Assembly (NCBI GenBank): GCA_030430205.1
Contig: JAUIGE010000003.1
Span: forward strand, 186,001-250,000
Direction: 5' to 3'
Length of the DNA stretch: 64,000 nucleotides
Source: Bacteroidia bacterium
GTDB lineage: Bacteria > Bacteroidota > Bacteroidia > J057
This document shows, piece by piece, positions 16,631 to 25,789 of the stretch. Position 1 is the first letter of the stretch. Each line of letters begins with the position of its first letter. The notes beneath the pieces were generated by a model. That model saw only the letters and a program-made list of their open reading frames with translations, ran no database searches and had not been told where the DNA came from. Position numbers and translations under genes: made by a program.

Positions 16631-17242
16631 TTAGTTTTGCATTTCTGTAAAAACTTCTTTCAGGTTTATGGATAAGTCTGGAAAGATTACAGATGTCAAT
16701 ATCTCCTCATTTATCAAAATAGTGGCAGGACTAAAGCAGTTATTTTCGTTCAGGGAGAATTGGAAAACAGTTTCATGCTCAGGATCAAAAATCCAGTATT
16801 CTCTTATTTGGTTTTCTTCATACAAGTCCTTCTTGACTTTCATTTCTTTTGCAGAATTACCCGGAGAAAGGATTTCCACGACTAAATCTGGCGCACCAAA
16901 ACAACCTTTTTCATCCAGTTTTTTCAAATCACAAACCACACACAAATCCGGTTGAACAACCGTTGTTACATCCTGATTTTCTTTGACTGACTTCTTTTTA
17001 TCTACCAGCCGAACATCAAAGGGTGCGGCATAAAATTTACATTCCTGTGACTTGAAATATTGATAAAAGGCACCACTTATTTCGCGCGAAATATCCTGAT
17101 GCCTCCTACTTGGAGCCGCCAGCGGCAGTATCCTGCCTTTGATAAGTTCAACCATTTGCTCGAATTTCCATGTCAGGTAATCTGCATAGGAATATCTGCC
17201 ATTTTTCAGGTCAAGTTGATTGATATTGACAATATCTGACAT
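16631..17242 (-). CDS. Uma2 family (DUF820) PD-(D/E)XK nuclease-fold protein
   Basis: The 203-residue product matches the Uma2/DUF820 family: N-terminal YSYADYLTWKFEQMVELIKGR, then VVQPDLCVVCD, GAPDLVVEILSP and EMKVKKDLYEENQIREYWIFDP (about 100-155), where PD, E and K form the PD-(D/E)XK core. Such proteins are abundant in cyanobacteria and some Bacteroidota, often in many copies; their role is not established. It stands alone, with no toxin partner or restriction gene beside it. A heptad array lies directly downstream of its stop. Confidence 0.87.
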   Translation of the reverse strand: MSDIVNINQLDLKNGRYSYADYLTWKFEQMVELIKGRILPLAAPSRRHQDISREISGAFYQYFKSQECKFYAAPFDVRLVDKKKSVKENQDVTTVVQPDLCVVCDLKKLDEKGCFGAPDLVVEILSPGNSAKEMKVKKDLYEENQIREYWIFDPEHETVFQFSLNENNCFSPATILINEEILTSVIFPDLSINLKEVFTEMQN

Positions 17243-17404
17243 TTACTTTTTTTCTTTAAAGGTAACGAAAATATAGAAATTGGACTGATTACAGTGTAGC
17301 AGGCGCGACAATTTGGAATACCCCGCAGTTACTCTGATATGTTTTAGAATTTTAGTAACTTCCTATTGCCTAACAACAGTTTACTACACTAATCACGACC
17401 TGAT

Positions 17405-18247
17405 ATGAGAAAACTAAGCCAATTTTTTCAGATTTCCGTTTTATGGATTTTTTTGAGTTTGATTCCGAATACACACATTTCGGCTATTAGCGTTCCTGAT
17501 TTGGGGCCTGATACGACGGTTTGTGGGGGCATTACATTGGATGCAGGGCCAGACTTTGTGTCCTATCAATGGAGTACCTCGCCTGGTGATACAAATCAAA
17601 CCGTCTTTATTGATTTTTCGCCGGGGCAAAATAATAACCTTATTGTTTTTGTGGTGGTTATGGATAGTACAGGAGCATCTGCTTCAGATACGATTAGGAT
17701 TAATATTGAGGATCAGCCGGTTATTGGGTTCACTGGAAAAAAGGAAAAAAGAGATAGTGTCTTTTGCCACGTGGATTTAACCAATACCTCTACTGGAGAA
17801 AACCTGGATTATTCCTGGGATTTTGGGGATGGGAGCCCTTTGATTCTGAGTCGTGATGCTAGCCATGATTATATTTGGCCTGGATCCTACGAAATCTGTC
17901 TTACAATAAGTAATAGTTGTGATACAATAACTCTATGTGTGGATACCTTGAGTTTTTGCCCCATATCTCCAGGAATAGAAAAGTCTACTTTGGAAACCCA
18001 AATCTCTATTTCACCCAATCCATCGGAGGATTGGGTATTGATAGATTTTGGTGAGCTTCATGAAGAAGTGAAGCTTAGCCTATTTGACCTTCATGGTCGG
18101 ATTTTGTATAAGACAAAAGTGCCTTCTGCCCAGCAGGATAGGTCTTATTTACTTGACCTTTCGAGTGTGCCGATGGGGGGGTATATGGTTTTGATAGAGA
18201 CGGAAAATCAGAGGTTAATTAAGAAATTAGTCCGCAGTAAGCAGTAA
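17405..18247 (+). CDS. PKD-domain protein with T9SS sorting tail
   Basis: The 280-residue secreted protein has a signal peptide (about 1-27), a first Ig-like region (LGPDTTVCGGITLDAG ... SYQWSTSPGD), a PKD domain (about 115-190; LDYSWDFGDGSP and PGSYEICLTISN) and a T9SS type A tail (about 205-280; ISISPNPSEDWVLIDFG, VPMGGYMVLIET). The final residues LVRSKQ and the TAA stop are encoded by a heptad array of the GCAGTNN family, so its original 3' end appears to have been replaced or trimmed. Ligand unknown. Confidence 0.88.
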   Translation: MRKLSQFFQISVLWIFLSLIPNTHISAISVPDLGPDTTVCGGITLDAGPDFVSYQWSTSPGDTNQTVFIDFSPGQNNNLIVFVVVMDSTGASASDTIRINIEDQPVIGFTGKKEKRDSVFCHVDLTNTSTGENLDYSWDFGDGSPLILSRDASHDYIWPGSYEICLTISNSCDTITLCVDTLSFCPISPGIEKSTLETQISISPNPSEDWVLIDFGELHEEVKLSLFDLHGRILYKTKVPSAQQDRSYLLDLSSVPMGGYMVLIETENQRLIKKLVRSKQ

Positions 18248-18314
18248 GTGCCAAAATGCTGATTATCAGCTCTATTTTATTCACTGCATACTGCGGACTA
18301 TTTACTGCCGACTA
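18228..18314. repeat. inverted heptad array, ACTGCNN family (hairpin-forming)
   Basis: The left arm (18228-18250; GTCCGCAGTAA, then GCAGTAA) and right arm (18282-18314; ACTGCAT, ACTGCGG, ACTATTT, ACTGCCG) are built of 7-bp units in opposite orientation. They can pair over about 17 bp. The element lies between convergent genes and encodes the last codons of the PKD protein; it may act as a bidirectional terminator. Confidence 0.8.
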
Positions 18315-18316
18315 GC

Positions 18317-21300
18317 CTACTCCACACGCACCCTGCTCCCCTCCGAGTGACTCGTATACTCTGGTGCATACATGCACTGAGCCGTCGTGATCCCATTGGA
18401 GAAGTCTCCTTCATGGTTTACGCGCAGCGGGTATTCGAAGACGTAAGTCTGGTTGCCGCGCAGGTTGGAGAAGAAGAAATGCGTGGACGCATCGCGTGTG
18501 CTTTCGTAGTAGCCGAGGCCATCCTGGTATTTGTATTGTGACAATACATTGATGGGCTCGAAACCAGCGGCCCGCTGGTCTTTCATGTGCACATACTCCA
18601 TATCGCGGTCTACGCGCAGCTCGATGCGCACGACGATCTTATCGCCGGGCTTGAGTTTGCGTTCGGCCACAGGTATAAGCTTCGGCCCTTCGGGCGTATT
18701 TTCCTCTACAAAAAGTGCCTTTTTGATGCGCAAGGGCGTCTCGGCATAGGTGATCTTGTCGAGATCCTCGAAGTACTGCCAGTAGAGCGCCCCCCAGGCT
18801 ACGCCTGGGCCCTGCTTGCTCACGACCACCTCGCCCATGGCGGGTTTGATTTCCTCGCGCAGCCAGGCTGTTTTGAAATAGCCGGTGCCGGCTTCTACTT
18901 TGGCGTCGGGACGCTTGTAAGGGTCGATGGTTTCGCCACCGAGTTGGATGTCGACTTTATGCTCCGCATTAAGCAGGTCGGTGCCGACCATGAGCAGGGC
19001 GTTGCATGCCGCGACGGTGGCGCGGGTGGTTTTCCAATCGTTGGTCTGCTTGTTTTTAAGCAACCAGATTTTCATTTCCTCCACAGACTTCATGTCTTTG
19101 CCTGCTTCGTGGAAGGCTTCGATCAGCATGGCCTGCTGCTCGATGGGTGCTTCATACCAGTAGTAGCCGCCCGGCTGCTTCCAGTACATCCCGAGTTCGG
19201 GATTCATGATGGCCTGCTGGCGCAGGGCTTCCAGCACTTTGACACTGAGTTTTGCATTGTCTTTTCTGTGAAAAGTCAGTGCCAGCATGCCTTTGGCGTA
19301 GTTATTTTGGTCGTTCCAAAAGCTCTGCGCTTGTCCGTAATAATAGCTGTAAGCTGTCTCTGTGCCTTCTGCAAGAGCTACTTCCGGATAAAATGTCCGC
19401 ATATAGAGGTACTGAATCGCCCAATAGTTCAGGTGGTTTTTCTTCAAATCCTCCTTTTTCGTATAGCGCAGCAGGTTGTCATAGTTCTTTTTGAGTTCCT
19501 GGTCCAGGTAAGGCAAAGCCTTACTGACCATGCCTGCCACTTCCGGATCGGCTGTCGCCGAGCTTACCCCCAATTTGTTCAAATGACCGAATCCGGTCAC
19601 GATCAGGGTCGTGATATAAGGACTCGGGCGCATGCCCGGAAACCACGAAAAACCGCCTTCTGCGGTCTGCATATCTGCCAGCTTATCTTTGGCGCGACCG
19701 AGTTCATCCGCCATGCGGTTGAGGTCGAAGAGCAGGGCGATGCGCTGCTTGCGCTCGGCTTCGTTGCTGGCGTTGAGCAGCCAGGGCGTCTCTTCGAGCA
19801 GCACGCTCTTGAGCTCCTGGTTGTTTTCGAGGGCGGAAGCCAGGGCTGAGCGCGCGCCTGCGTCGCTTTCGGACTGGCTGCGCCACTGATCGAAAATCTG
19901 CTTGATGCGCGGCGTCGAAGTCGCGATATGGCTCGCCAGGGCATTCGCATAGAAGCGGCTGAAAATCTGCTCGGAGCACTCATGCGGATACTCCATCAGG
20001 TAGGGCAAAGCCTGCACGGCATACCAGGCGGGATTGCTGGTGAATTCCAGCGTCAGACGCTGGTTCACCAGGGTGGTGGATTGGTTTTCCTCCAGTTTTT
20101 TGAGGTGGAAAGTTTTCGTCTCGCCTCCGCGCACGGGCAGCGGCATGCTCTCGGTCACCAACATGCGGTTGCTGAGGATGGGCAGGATATGCTCCTCCCC
20201 ATCGCTGAACTCGCCCGCACGGGCGACGACGCGCACGATCACGGCCGGGACATTGTCCGGCACTTTCAAAGCCCACTTGAGGGGCTCACTGCGGCCTGCT
20301 TCTACTTTGAACTGAAGTTCACGGCCATTGTGGCCGAAGAGGGCACTGACGTCTTTCATCGTGGCAGCATCTACCAAAAAGAGCTGCGCACTGCCCGTGA
20401 GCGCACTTTCGCTCAGGTTGGCGACCTTGGCGGTCATCGTAAATTCATCGGCCTGACGCATGAAGCGCGGCACATTGGGCGTGACCATGAGCTCTTTCTG
20501 GGTGACGACCTCGTCACTCAGGCTGCCGCTTTGCAGCTCTTGTGTATGGGCAAATGCCTGGAATTTCCAGCGCGTGAGCGCTTCGGGCATGGTGAAGCTG
20601 AAGACGGTATGGCCGTTTTCGTCGGTGCGGATTTGCGGGAGGAAAAAGGCGGTTTCGTTCAGGTTGGAACGGACGGGGAGGTCGGAAAGGGATTCTTCTT
20701 TCGATGGTTCTGAAGGTTCTATGTCCATTATATTCGCTACGCCATCTGCGTCAGCATCTGCAAATCCAGCTTCAAAATCGCCGGACATTTTTGCCATCCG
20801 GGGAGCGGGCGCACCTTCCATTATCGCACCTGGCGAATAAGCCATATTCATCCTTTCGCGTGTATCAATAGCTCCGGCAAAGCCCCCTCTTCCTTTATAC
20901 AAGCGGTAGTTCATGCTGCTTAAGCCCAGCAATTCATCATAGCTATGGGTATTGATGCCCTGTGGGCGTTCATTCCACTCTTCCGACATGCGCTGGAAGC
21001 GGCTGCTTGCAAAGGCATTGTTGCCTTGCCAGGAGAAGTCGCGGTAGTGCGTCGGATAGAGGGAGAGCGAGGGGAAAGTGTGGCTTTGGTAAAGCGCATC
21101 GAGGGATGCGTCATACATGGCCGCGACCATCTCGGCGGCGACGGCTTCGCCCTGCGAACCTGTGATGGTGACACTCCATTCCTCCTCCTGTCCGGGCTTG
21201 AGTTTGGAGCGGAAGGTCTTCCATTCCAGCGTCAGCTGTTTGTTGGTCCAGGGGACGGGAATGAGCAGATGCTCATTGTAGAGGCGATTTTCGTGGACGA

Positions 21301-24300
21301 AAGTCAGGCTGACGGACATGCCGCCGCGATCTTTTTCGCGGAGCGGAATTTCGATCCAGGCTTCCTTTCCATCTTTGAGCTTGATGATATTTTCTTTCAA
21401 CACCTTTTTATCCCGCGCATTTTGCTGAAAGAGATACACCTTATCGGCAGAAGTCGTCAGGCGAATTTTGGCGGTCTGGCCGGGTTGGAAGCTACTTTGG
21501 TTGAGTTCGTAGGCTAAAACGGTGGGGACAGCCGGTTTTTTGCTGTCGCTTTTCTCAAGCTTAGCGTATTCTTTCAGCTGGATTTTTTCGCCAAAATTAT
21601 CCTGTGTATTCAATTCAAATACATAATAGCCTGGCTTCGCATTCGCCAAAGCCTCCAGTGCGATTTCTTCACTTTTTTCTGTGTCAAAAGTCAAAACAGC
21701 CACCTGCTCGCCCTGCTCCCAGCGCTTGTGGTCATGCTCTCCCGCATAGGGATCATGCGGAAATCTTTTGGCAAACTCAGCCTGCGAAAGCAGGTATTTG
21801 TCGGGCTGGGGCCAGCGGCGCTCGCGCAGCAGGCGGCCCGGATCATTCAAACGGTAAACCGTGATCGTTCCGACGGCATTTTCCTTTTCGCCACTGAGGT
21901 TTTTCGCAGAAATAGAAGCTTTCCCCAATTTGTCCAGCTTCAGCTTTTCGCCCAGATTCAAAGAGACATCCATGGAGACATAGCCGGCACGGATGACGGT
22001 CTCTGCGGAATGCGTTTCGCCTGTGATGTCCACCACATCGGCATAGACGGTGTAGGAGAAAATGGGCTGCGTATTGCGCTTGACGGTGGCGTCAGGGATG
22101 AGGTCGAAAGGAATTTCGAACTTGCCATCGGCATCGGAGCGGACGCTGCCGCTCACGATCTCGCGTTGCGGGCTGCTCGGCTGTGGCAGCCACCAGCGCC
22201 ATCCCCAATACGGGAAGCGTGCTTCCCGCACGACGCGGTATTTTACTTCCACATCGCCCAGGGCGCTGCCTGCATAGGCTTTCGCATTGCCCACGGCTTT
22301 GACCTCTTCGCCCAGGCGATAGCTGCCTGCGAGCGGATCAAATGTCACCTCAAAAGTAGGCCTTTTGTATTCCTCTACCCGAAATTCGCCCACACCATTG
22401 CCAAAACTGGAACGGATATACATGTGGCCCATCAGCCCGCTACGGGGCGCGATGAAGCTGCCATGGAAAGTGCCAAATTCATTGGTAGTGAATTCTGCTG
22501 TCTGTATTTCCTGGTTGTTGGCATCGCGAAAGGAAAGGGTGATTTTTTCGCCTTTTGCCAGCTTGCTTTGCTCATTGTCGCTATAAAGCGCGAGCCCTTT
22601 GAAAAAGATGGTTTGGCCCGGGCGATAGAGGTTTCTATCCAGAAACATATAGGTCTGCTTCAGCGCAGAAGGCGGATATTGGCGGTAGCCATACAGATCG
22701 GAGCGTATCCAAAAAGTGTCATCTCCTTTGGTCAGCCGGATGGCTGTGTTGTAGTTGTTGTAGGGAAAAGGGAAGTCGGCCTGACCGTCTTTGCCGGTCA
22801 GCTGAGCCGCGCCTATGGCGCTGTAATCGCGCAATGGGTTGTCATAGCTCATCAGCTGTACGCTGACTTTTTTGAGCGGCTTGCCGCTTTTGCGGTCAAG
22901 TACGAGCACGCGCAGCTTTTCCCCTTCCTGCTCATAGACCATGCTCAGCTCCGTGATGCGGATCACATCATAGGCCAGCATGTGGCCTTTGCGGCTGAAG
23001 CTCAGGTCATCGGAGACCATGACCACATATTGGCCGATGCCTACGCCCGATACGGGCAGCTCGATGCTGTGGCCGTTGTAATCGGGATCTGCCGGCATGA
23101 GGCAATCGTCTTTGACGATGACGGTGAGGTTTTGGAGAAATTTATTTTTCGCTTCCTGCTCATTGTATTGGAAGCTGTTGAGCTTTTTGAGTTGCTCGTC
23201 TGTGACTTTGGCTACCCGGAGGTAGGCCTGGTCAATATTGCGGTACCGGCAATACAGTAAGAAGTCCTCGGAAGGCAGTTGGGCGTCTGTGGTCTGTATT
23301 TCCAGTTCTTTTTGGTTGATCTCCAGGATGAGGTTTTTGCACAAGGCTGCGCCTTCGCTTTGGGGGAAAGCCTTTGCGGCTTTTTCGCAAATCCTGATGG
23401 CCCTTTGGTTATCCCATTTGTAGGGATCATCCTCGTTGAGGGGGTTGAATTTGTTGGCGCGATCGTGGTAGATCTGGGCGATTTGGTAGGCCGCGGTCGC
23501 GGAAATGGGGTGCTTCTCGTATTTTTTCTCCAGACCTTCCAAAGCCTCCAGGTAAAGCGTATCCACTTCTCCGCCTACGGCATGCTCTTTGGCAAACTCC
23601 AGCCGCTTAAAATCGGCATCCACCAGAGCGTAGACATTGTCGCTTTTGAGGTGAAAGGCCAGCAATTGCTGGAAGATCGCGGCGGCCTGCCGGTCGCGGG
23701 ACCATTTGTAGTCGCTCTCGAAGCGCTGCTTCACAAAAGCAGCAGCCGGCAAAAAGGCCTGATCGGCCTGTAGCTCAAATTCATTGGCGGGCCGTGCCAG
23801 CCCGCTTTCTGCATTTTGGAAAAAATCAATCGCTTTGTGAGCGAGTATATCGTAGAGCGTCGGGCGGTATTTTTCAGAGTCATTGCCTTTGTTTAGCAGC
23901 GCTGTAAAGCCCGAGACAGGCAGCTGTTGCAATTGCCCGGGATTATCCAAAGCCCGCACATAGTGCTCTGCGGCGGCTTCCATGAGGGTTTTGACATCCC
24001 ATGTCTGGAAGTCGTCGGCCTGTACTTCGAGCGCTGTGCGCTCATTGATGCGCCAGCGATTTTGCTGGTAGTAGTTGTGGTAGTAGTCGCCCATGAGGGC
24101 GTGGAGGAGGTTGCTGGTGGGCGTGCTTTTGCCCTGGAGTTCAGCAAGCAAAATCTGCTGCTGCATCGAATCGCTTTTCTCCTCAACCGGCTCGATGAGG
24201 CTAATTTTGCTGGAAAGGCCTTTGTAAAGCTGCACGCCATTGTTGCTCTGGCGGGCCGCAGCAAGGATTTTCTCTACTATAGCGAGGGCGTCACGGGTTT

Positions 24301-24442
24301 TCCCTTCGCTGAGCAGGGTATCTACCTGATCCCAATGTTGGGTGTAATTGAAGGTGGGTTTGTCCATAGTGTTGTCGGGCTGCGCCTGCAAAGAGAGCAG
24401 GCAGGCAAGCAAAATGATAAGCGTTAGGAGTGTATTTTTCAT
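18317..24442 (-). CDS. alpha-2-macroglobulin family protein
   Basis: This very large (2041-residue) secreted protein has a signal peptide (MKNTLLTLIILLACLLSLQAQ) without a lipobox; I choose the ATG at 24442 for that reason. An N-terminal helical part of about 350 residues is followed by macroglobulin beta domains (LYRPGQTIFFKGLALY near 600; VEEYKRPTFEVTFDP), a flexible bait-like stretch (about 1190-1250) that includes a TSP3-like acidic motif DADADGVANIMD, the A2M core (FTMPEALTRWKFQAFAHT) and a thioester domain with intact CSEQ (about 1486). Family members trap proteases by covalent thioester attack. The partner usually found with bacterial A2M, a PBP1C transglycosylase, is absent here. Confidence 0.92.
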   Translation of the reverse strand: MKNTLLTLIILLACLLSLQAQPDNTMDKPTFNYTQHWDQVDTLLSEGKTRDALAIVEKILAAARQSNNGVQLYKGLSSKISLIEPVEEKSDSMQQQILLAELQGKSTPTSNLLHALMGDYYHNYYQQNRWRINERTALEVQADDFQTWDVKTLMEAAAEHYVRALDNPGQLQQLPVSGFTALLNKGNDSEKYRPTLYDILAHKAIDFFQNAESGLARPANEFELQADQAFLPAAAFVKQRFESDYKWSRDRQAAAIFQQLLAFHLKSDNVYALVDADFKRLEFAKEHAVGGEVDTLYLEALEGLEKKYEKHPISATAAYQIAQIYHDRANKFNPLNEDDPYKWDNQRAIRICEKAAKAFPQSEGAALCKNLILEINQKELEIQTTDAQLPSEDFLLYCRYRNIDQAYLRVAKVTDEQLKKLNSFQYNEQEAKNKFLQNLTVIVKDDCLMPADPDYNGHSIELPVSGVGIGQYVVMVSDDLSFSRKGHMLAYDVIRITELSMVYEQEGEKLRVLVLDRKSGKPLKKVSVQLMSYDNPLRDYSAIGAAQLTGKDGQADFPFPYNNYNTAIRLTKGDDTFWIRSDLYGYRQYPPSALKQTYMFLDRNLYRPGQTIFFKGLALYSDNEQSKLAKGEKITLSFRDANNQEIQTAEFTTNEFGTFHGSFIAPRSGLMGHMYIRSSFGNGVGEFRVEEYKRPTFEVTFDPLAGSYRLGEEVKAVGNAKAYAGSALGDVEVKYRVVREARFPYWGWRWWLPQPSSPQREIVSGSVRSDADGKFEIPFDLIPDATVKRNTQPIFSYTVYADVVDITGETHSAETVIRAGYVSMDVSLNLGEKLKLDKLGKASISAKNLSGEKENAVGTITVYRLNDPGRLLRERRWPQPDKYLLSQAEFAKRFPHDPYAGEHDHKRWEQGEQVAVLTFDTEKSEEIALEALANAKPGYYVFELNTQDNFGEKIQLKEYAKLEKSDSKKPAVPTVLAYELNQSSFQPGQTAKIRLTTSADKVYLFQQNARDKKVLKENIIKLKDGKEAWIEIPLREKDRGGMSVSLTFVHENRLYNEHLLIPVPWTNKQLTLEWKTFRSKLKPGQEEEWSVTITGSQGEAVAAEMVAAMYDASLDALYQSHTFPSLSLYPTHYRDFSWQGNNAFASSRFQRMSEEWNERPQGINTHSYDELLGLSSMNYRLYKGRGGFAGAIDTRERMNMAYSPGAIMEGAPAPRMAKMSGDFEAGFADADADGVANIMDIEPSEPSKEESLSDLPVRSNLNETAFFLPQIRTDENGHTVFSFTMPEALTRWKFQAFAHTQELQSGSLSDEVVTQKELMVTPNVPRFMRQADEFTMTAKVANLSESALTGSAQLFLVDAATMKDVSALFGHNGRELQFKVEAGRSEPLKWALKVPDNVPAVIVRVVARAGEFSDGEEHILPILSNRMLVTESMPLPVRGGETKTFHLKKLEENQSTTLVNQRLTLEFTSNPAWYAVQALPYLMEYPHECSEQIFSRFYANALASHIATSTPRIKQIFDQWRSQSESDAGARSALASALENNQELKSVLLEETPWLLNASNEAERKQRIALLFDLNRMADELGRAKDKLADMQTAEGGFSWFPGMRPSPYITTLIVTGFGHLNKLGVSSATADPEVAGMVSKALPYLDQELKKNYDNLLRYTKKEDLKKNHLNYWAIQYLYMRTFYPEVALAEGTETAYSYYYGQAQSFWNDQNNYAKGMLALTFHRKDNAKLSVKVLEALRQQAIMNPELGMYWKQPGGYYWYEAPIEQQAMLIEAFHEAGKDMKSVEEMKIWLLKNKQTNDWKTTRATVAACNALLMVGTDLLNAEHKVDIQLGGETIDPYKRPDAKVEAGTGYFKTAWLREEIKPAMGEVVVSKQGPGVAWGALYWQYFEDLDKITYAETPLRIKKALFVEENTPEGPKLIPVAERKLKPGDKIVVRIELRVDRDMEYVHMKDQRAAGFEPINVLSQYKYQDGLGYYESTRDASTHFFFSNLRGNQTYVFEYPLRVNHEGDFSNGITTAQCMYAPEYTSHSEGSRVRVE

Positions 24443-24660
24443 GAAGATATTCTTTGCAGAAAAGATAACAATTGTAGGTATGGGTAACAATGATTTCAGA
24501 ACGTGCGGGGAGGATTTTTATTAAAGGATGAACGAAAGACTCCCTTTCCACAAAAGGCTGAAAAGAATAAAGGGATATTTGGAGGTGGAAATATTTTTGT
24601 AAGTTCAAGGAATACGACTTCCTATTTCTTACTCTCACAGACCTCAAATCACACTCAATT

Positions 24661-25773
24661 ATGCGAGTCAAACCCAAATTTGACAAAAAAAGCCAAACAG
24701 ATTTTTACCAGGTCCTTCGTACCCGTGTCCATGCCTACTTCGATTCCAATCAAATTTCCCCTTACGCCAATTCTGCCTTTTATGTAAAAGTAGGCACAGG
24801 TTTTTTGTTATGGCTGCTAACTTATGTGCTGATCCTGCTCAGCAAACCCTCTCCCGAAATAGCCTTTGTGCTGATTATGCTGCATGTGCTTTTGGGCTTA
24901 TTTCTGGCCTTTAACCTGGCGCATGACGCCAACCACCATGCCGTAAGTGCCTCAGCCCGCGTCAATCGTATTTTCTCCTATATGTTTGACCTGCTCGGCG
25001 TCAATTCCTACCTGTGGAGGTTGGAGCACAGCACCCACCACACTTTTGCCAATGTGCCGGAAGTAGACAACAGCATCGCTGATTATGCGATTATTCGCTT
25101 TTCATGGCATGCCCAGCGAAAACCCTGGCATCAGTTCCAGGCACTGTATGTGCCGCTTCTCTATGGGTTTTCTACCCTGAATTTCATTTTTGTGCGCGAT
25201 TATGTCTTCTTTTTCACCAACTATAAATACAGCCCCCTGCTAGGCAAAAAGACGCCCGTAGATGAGGCGATCAAGATGGTCATTTGGAAAATGCTATTTT
25301 ACTTTTTTGCTTTTGTTTTACCCTTGTATTTCCTGCCTATTCCTTTGTGGCAAGGGATTTTGATGTACTTTTTTGCATATTTTTTACAAGGAATGATCAT
25401 GGGCTTTGTGTTTCAGTGTGGGCATTTGTTACCCGAAACCCACTACCCCCTTTCCAATGAAGATGGAAAAGTACGGGAAGACTGGGCTAGCTGCATTTTG
25501 CGTACATCCTTTGAATATGGCCGAAAGCAAAAATGGCTTCAATGGCTTTCCGGCGGGCTCAATATACATGCGAGCCACCATCTTTTTCCGAGGGTGTGCC
25601 ATGTTCACTATCCCCAACTGGCAGAAATCATTGCTGAGACAGCCAAAGAATTTGACCTGCCTTACCAAAGAGTTGAAAATTTGCAGCAGGCGGTAGGCGC
25701 CCACTTAAAATTTTTGTGGATATTGGGCCACCAGGACAAGTCCTCCAACTCATTGGAAGGGGTCCTTACCTGA
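24661..25773 (+). CDS. fatty acid desaturase, membrane di-iron type
   Basis: The 370-residue membrane desaturase has three histidine boxes: HDANHH (about 88-93), HSTHH (about 123-127) and NIHASHHLFP (HASHH, about 303-307), with four to six hydrophobic helices between them. It resembles the linoleoyl-CoA/acyl-lipid desaturases of bacteria and lacks a fused cytochrome b5. It would introduce a double bond into an acyl chain at the membrane with electrons from a ferredoxin or similar. It heads a run of five genes, 16 nt before the first MMPL exporter. A TATTTTTG box at 24592-24599 is a candidate -7 element. Confidence 0.92.
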   Translation: MRVKPKFDKKSQTDFYQVLRTRVHAYFDSNQISPYANSAFYVKVGTGFLLWLLTYVLILLSKPSPEIAFVLIMLHVLLGLFLAFNLAHDANHHAVSASARVNRIFSYMFDLLGVNSYLWRLEHSTHHTFANVPEVDNSIADYAIIRFSWHAQRKPWHQFQALYVPLLYGFSTLNFIFVRDYVFFFTNYKYSPLLGKKTPVDEAIKMVIWKMLFYFFAFVLPLYFLPIPLWQGILMYFFAYFLQGMIMGFVFQCGHLLPETHYPLSNEDGKVREDWASCILRTSFEYGRKQKWLQWLSGGLNIHASHHLFPRVCHVHYPQLAEIIAETAKEFDLPYQRVENLQQAVGAHLKFLWILGHQDKSSNSLEGVLT

Positions 25774-25789
25774 TCAAAATCGGAAATCT

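Noticed and set aside
21728-23260. 510-codon plus-strand frame inside the alpha-2-macroglobulin gene
   Set aside because: Antisense to a clear protein with conserved motifs; the peptide has no recognisable domain.
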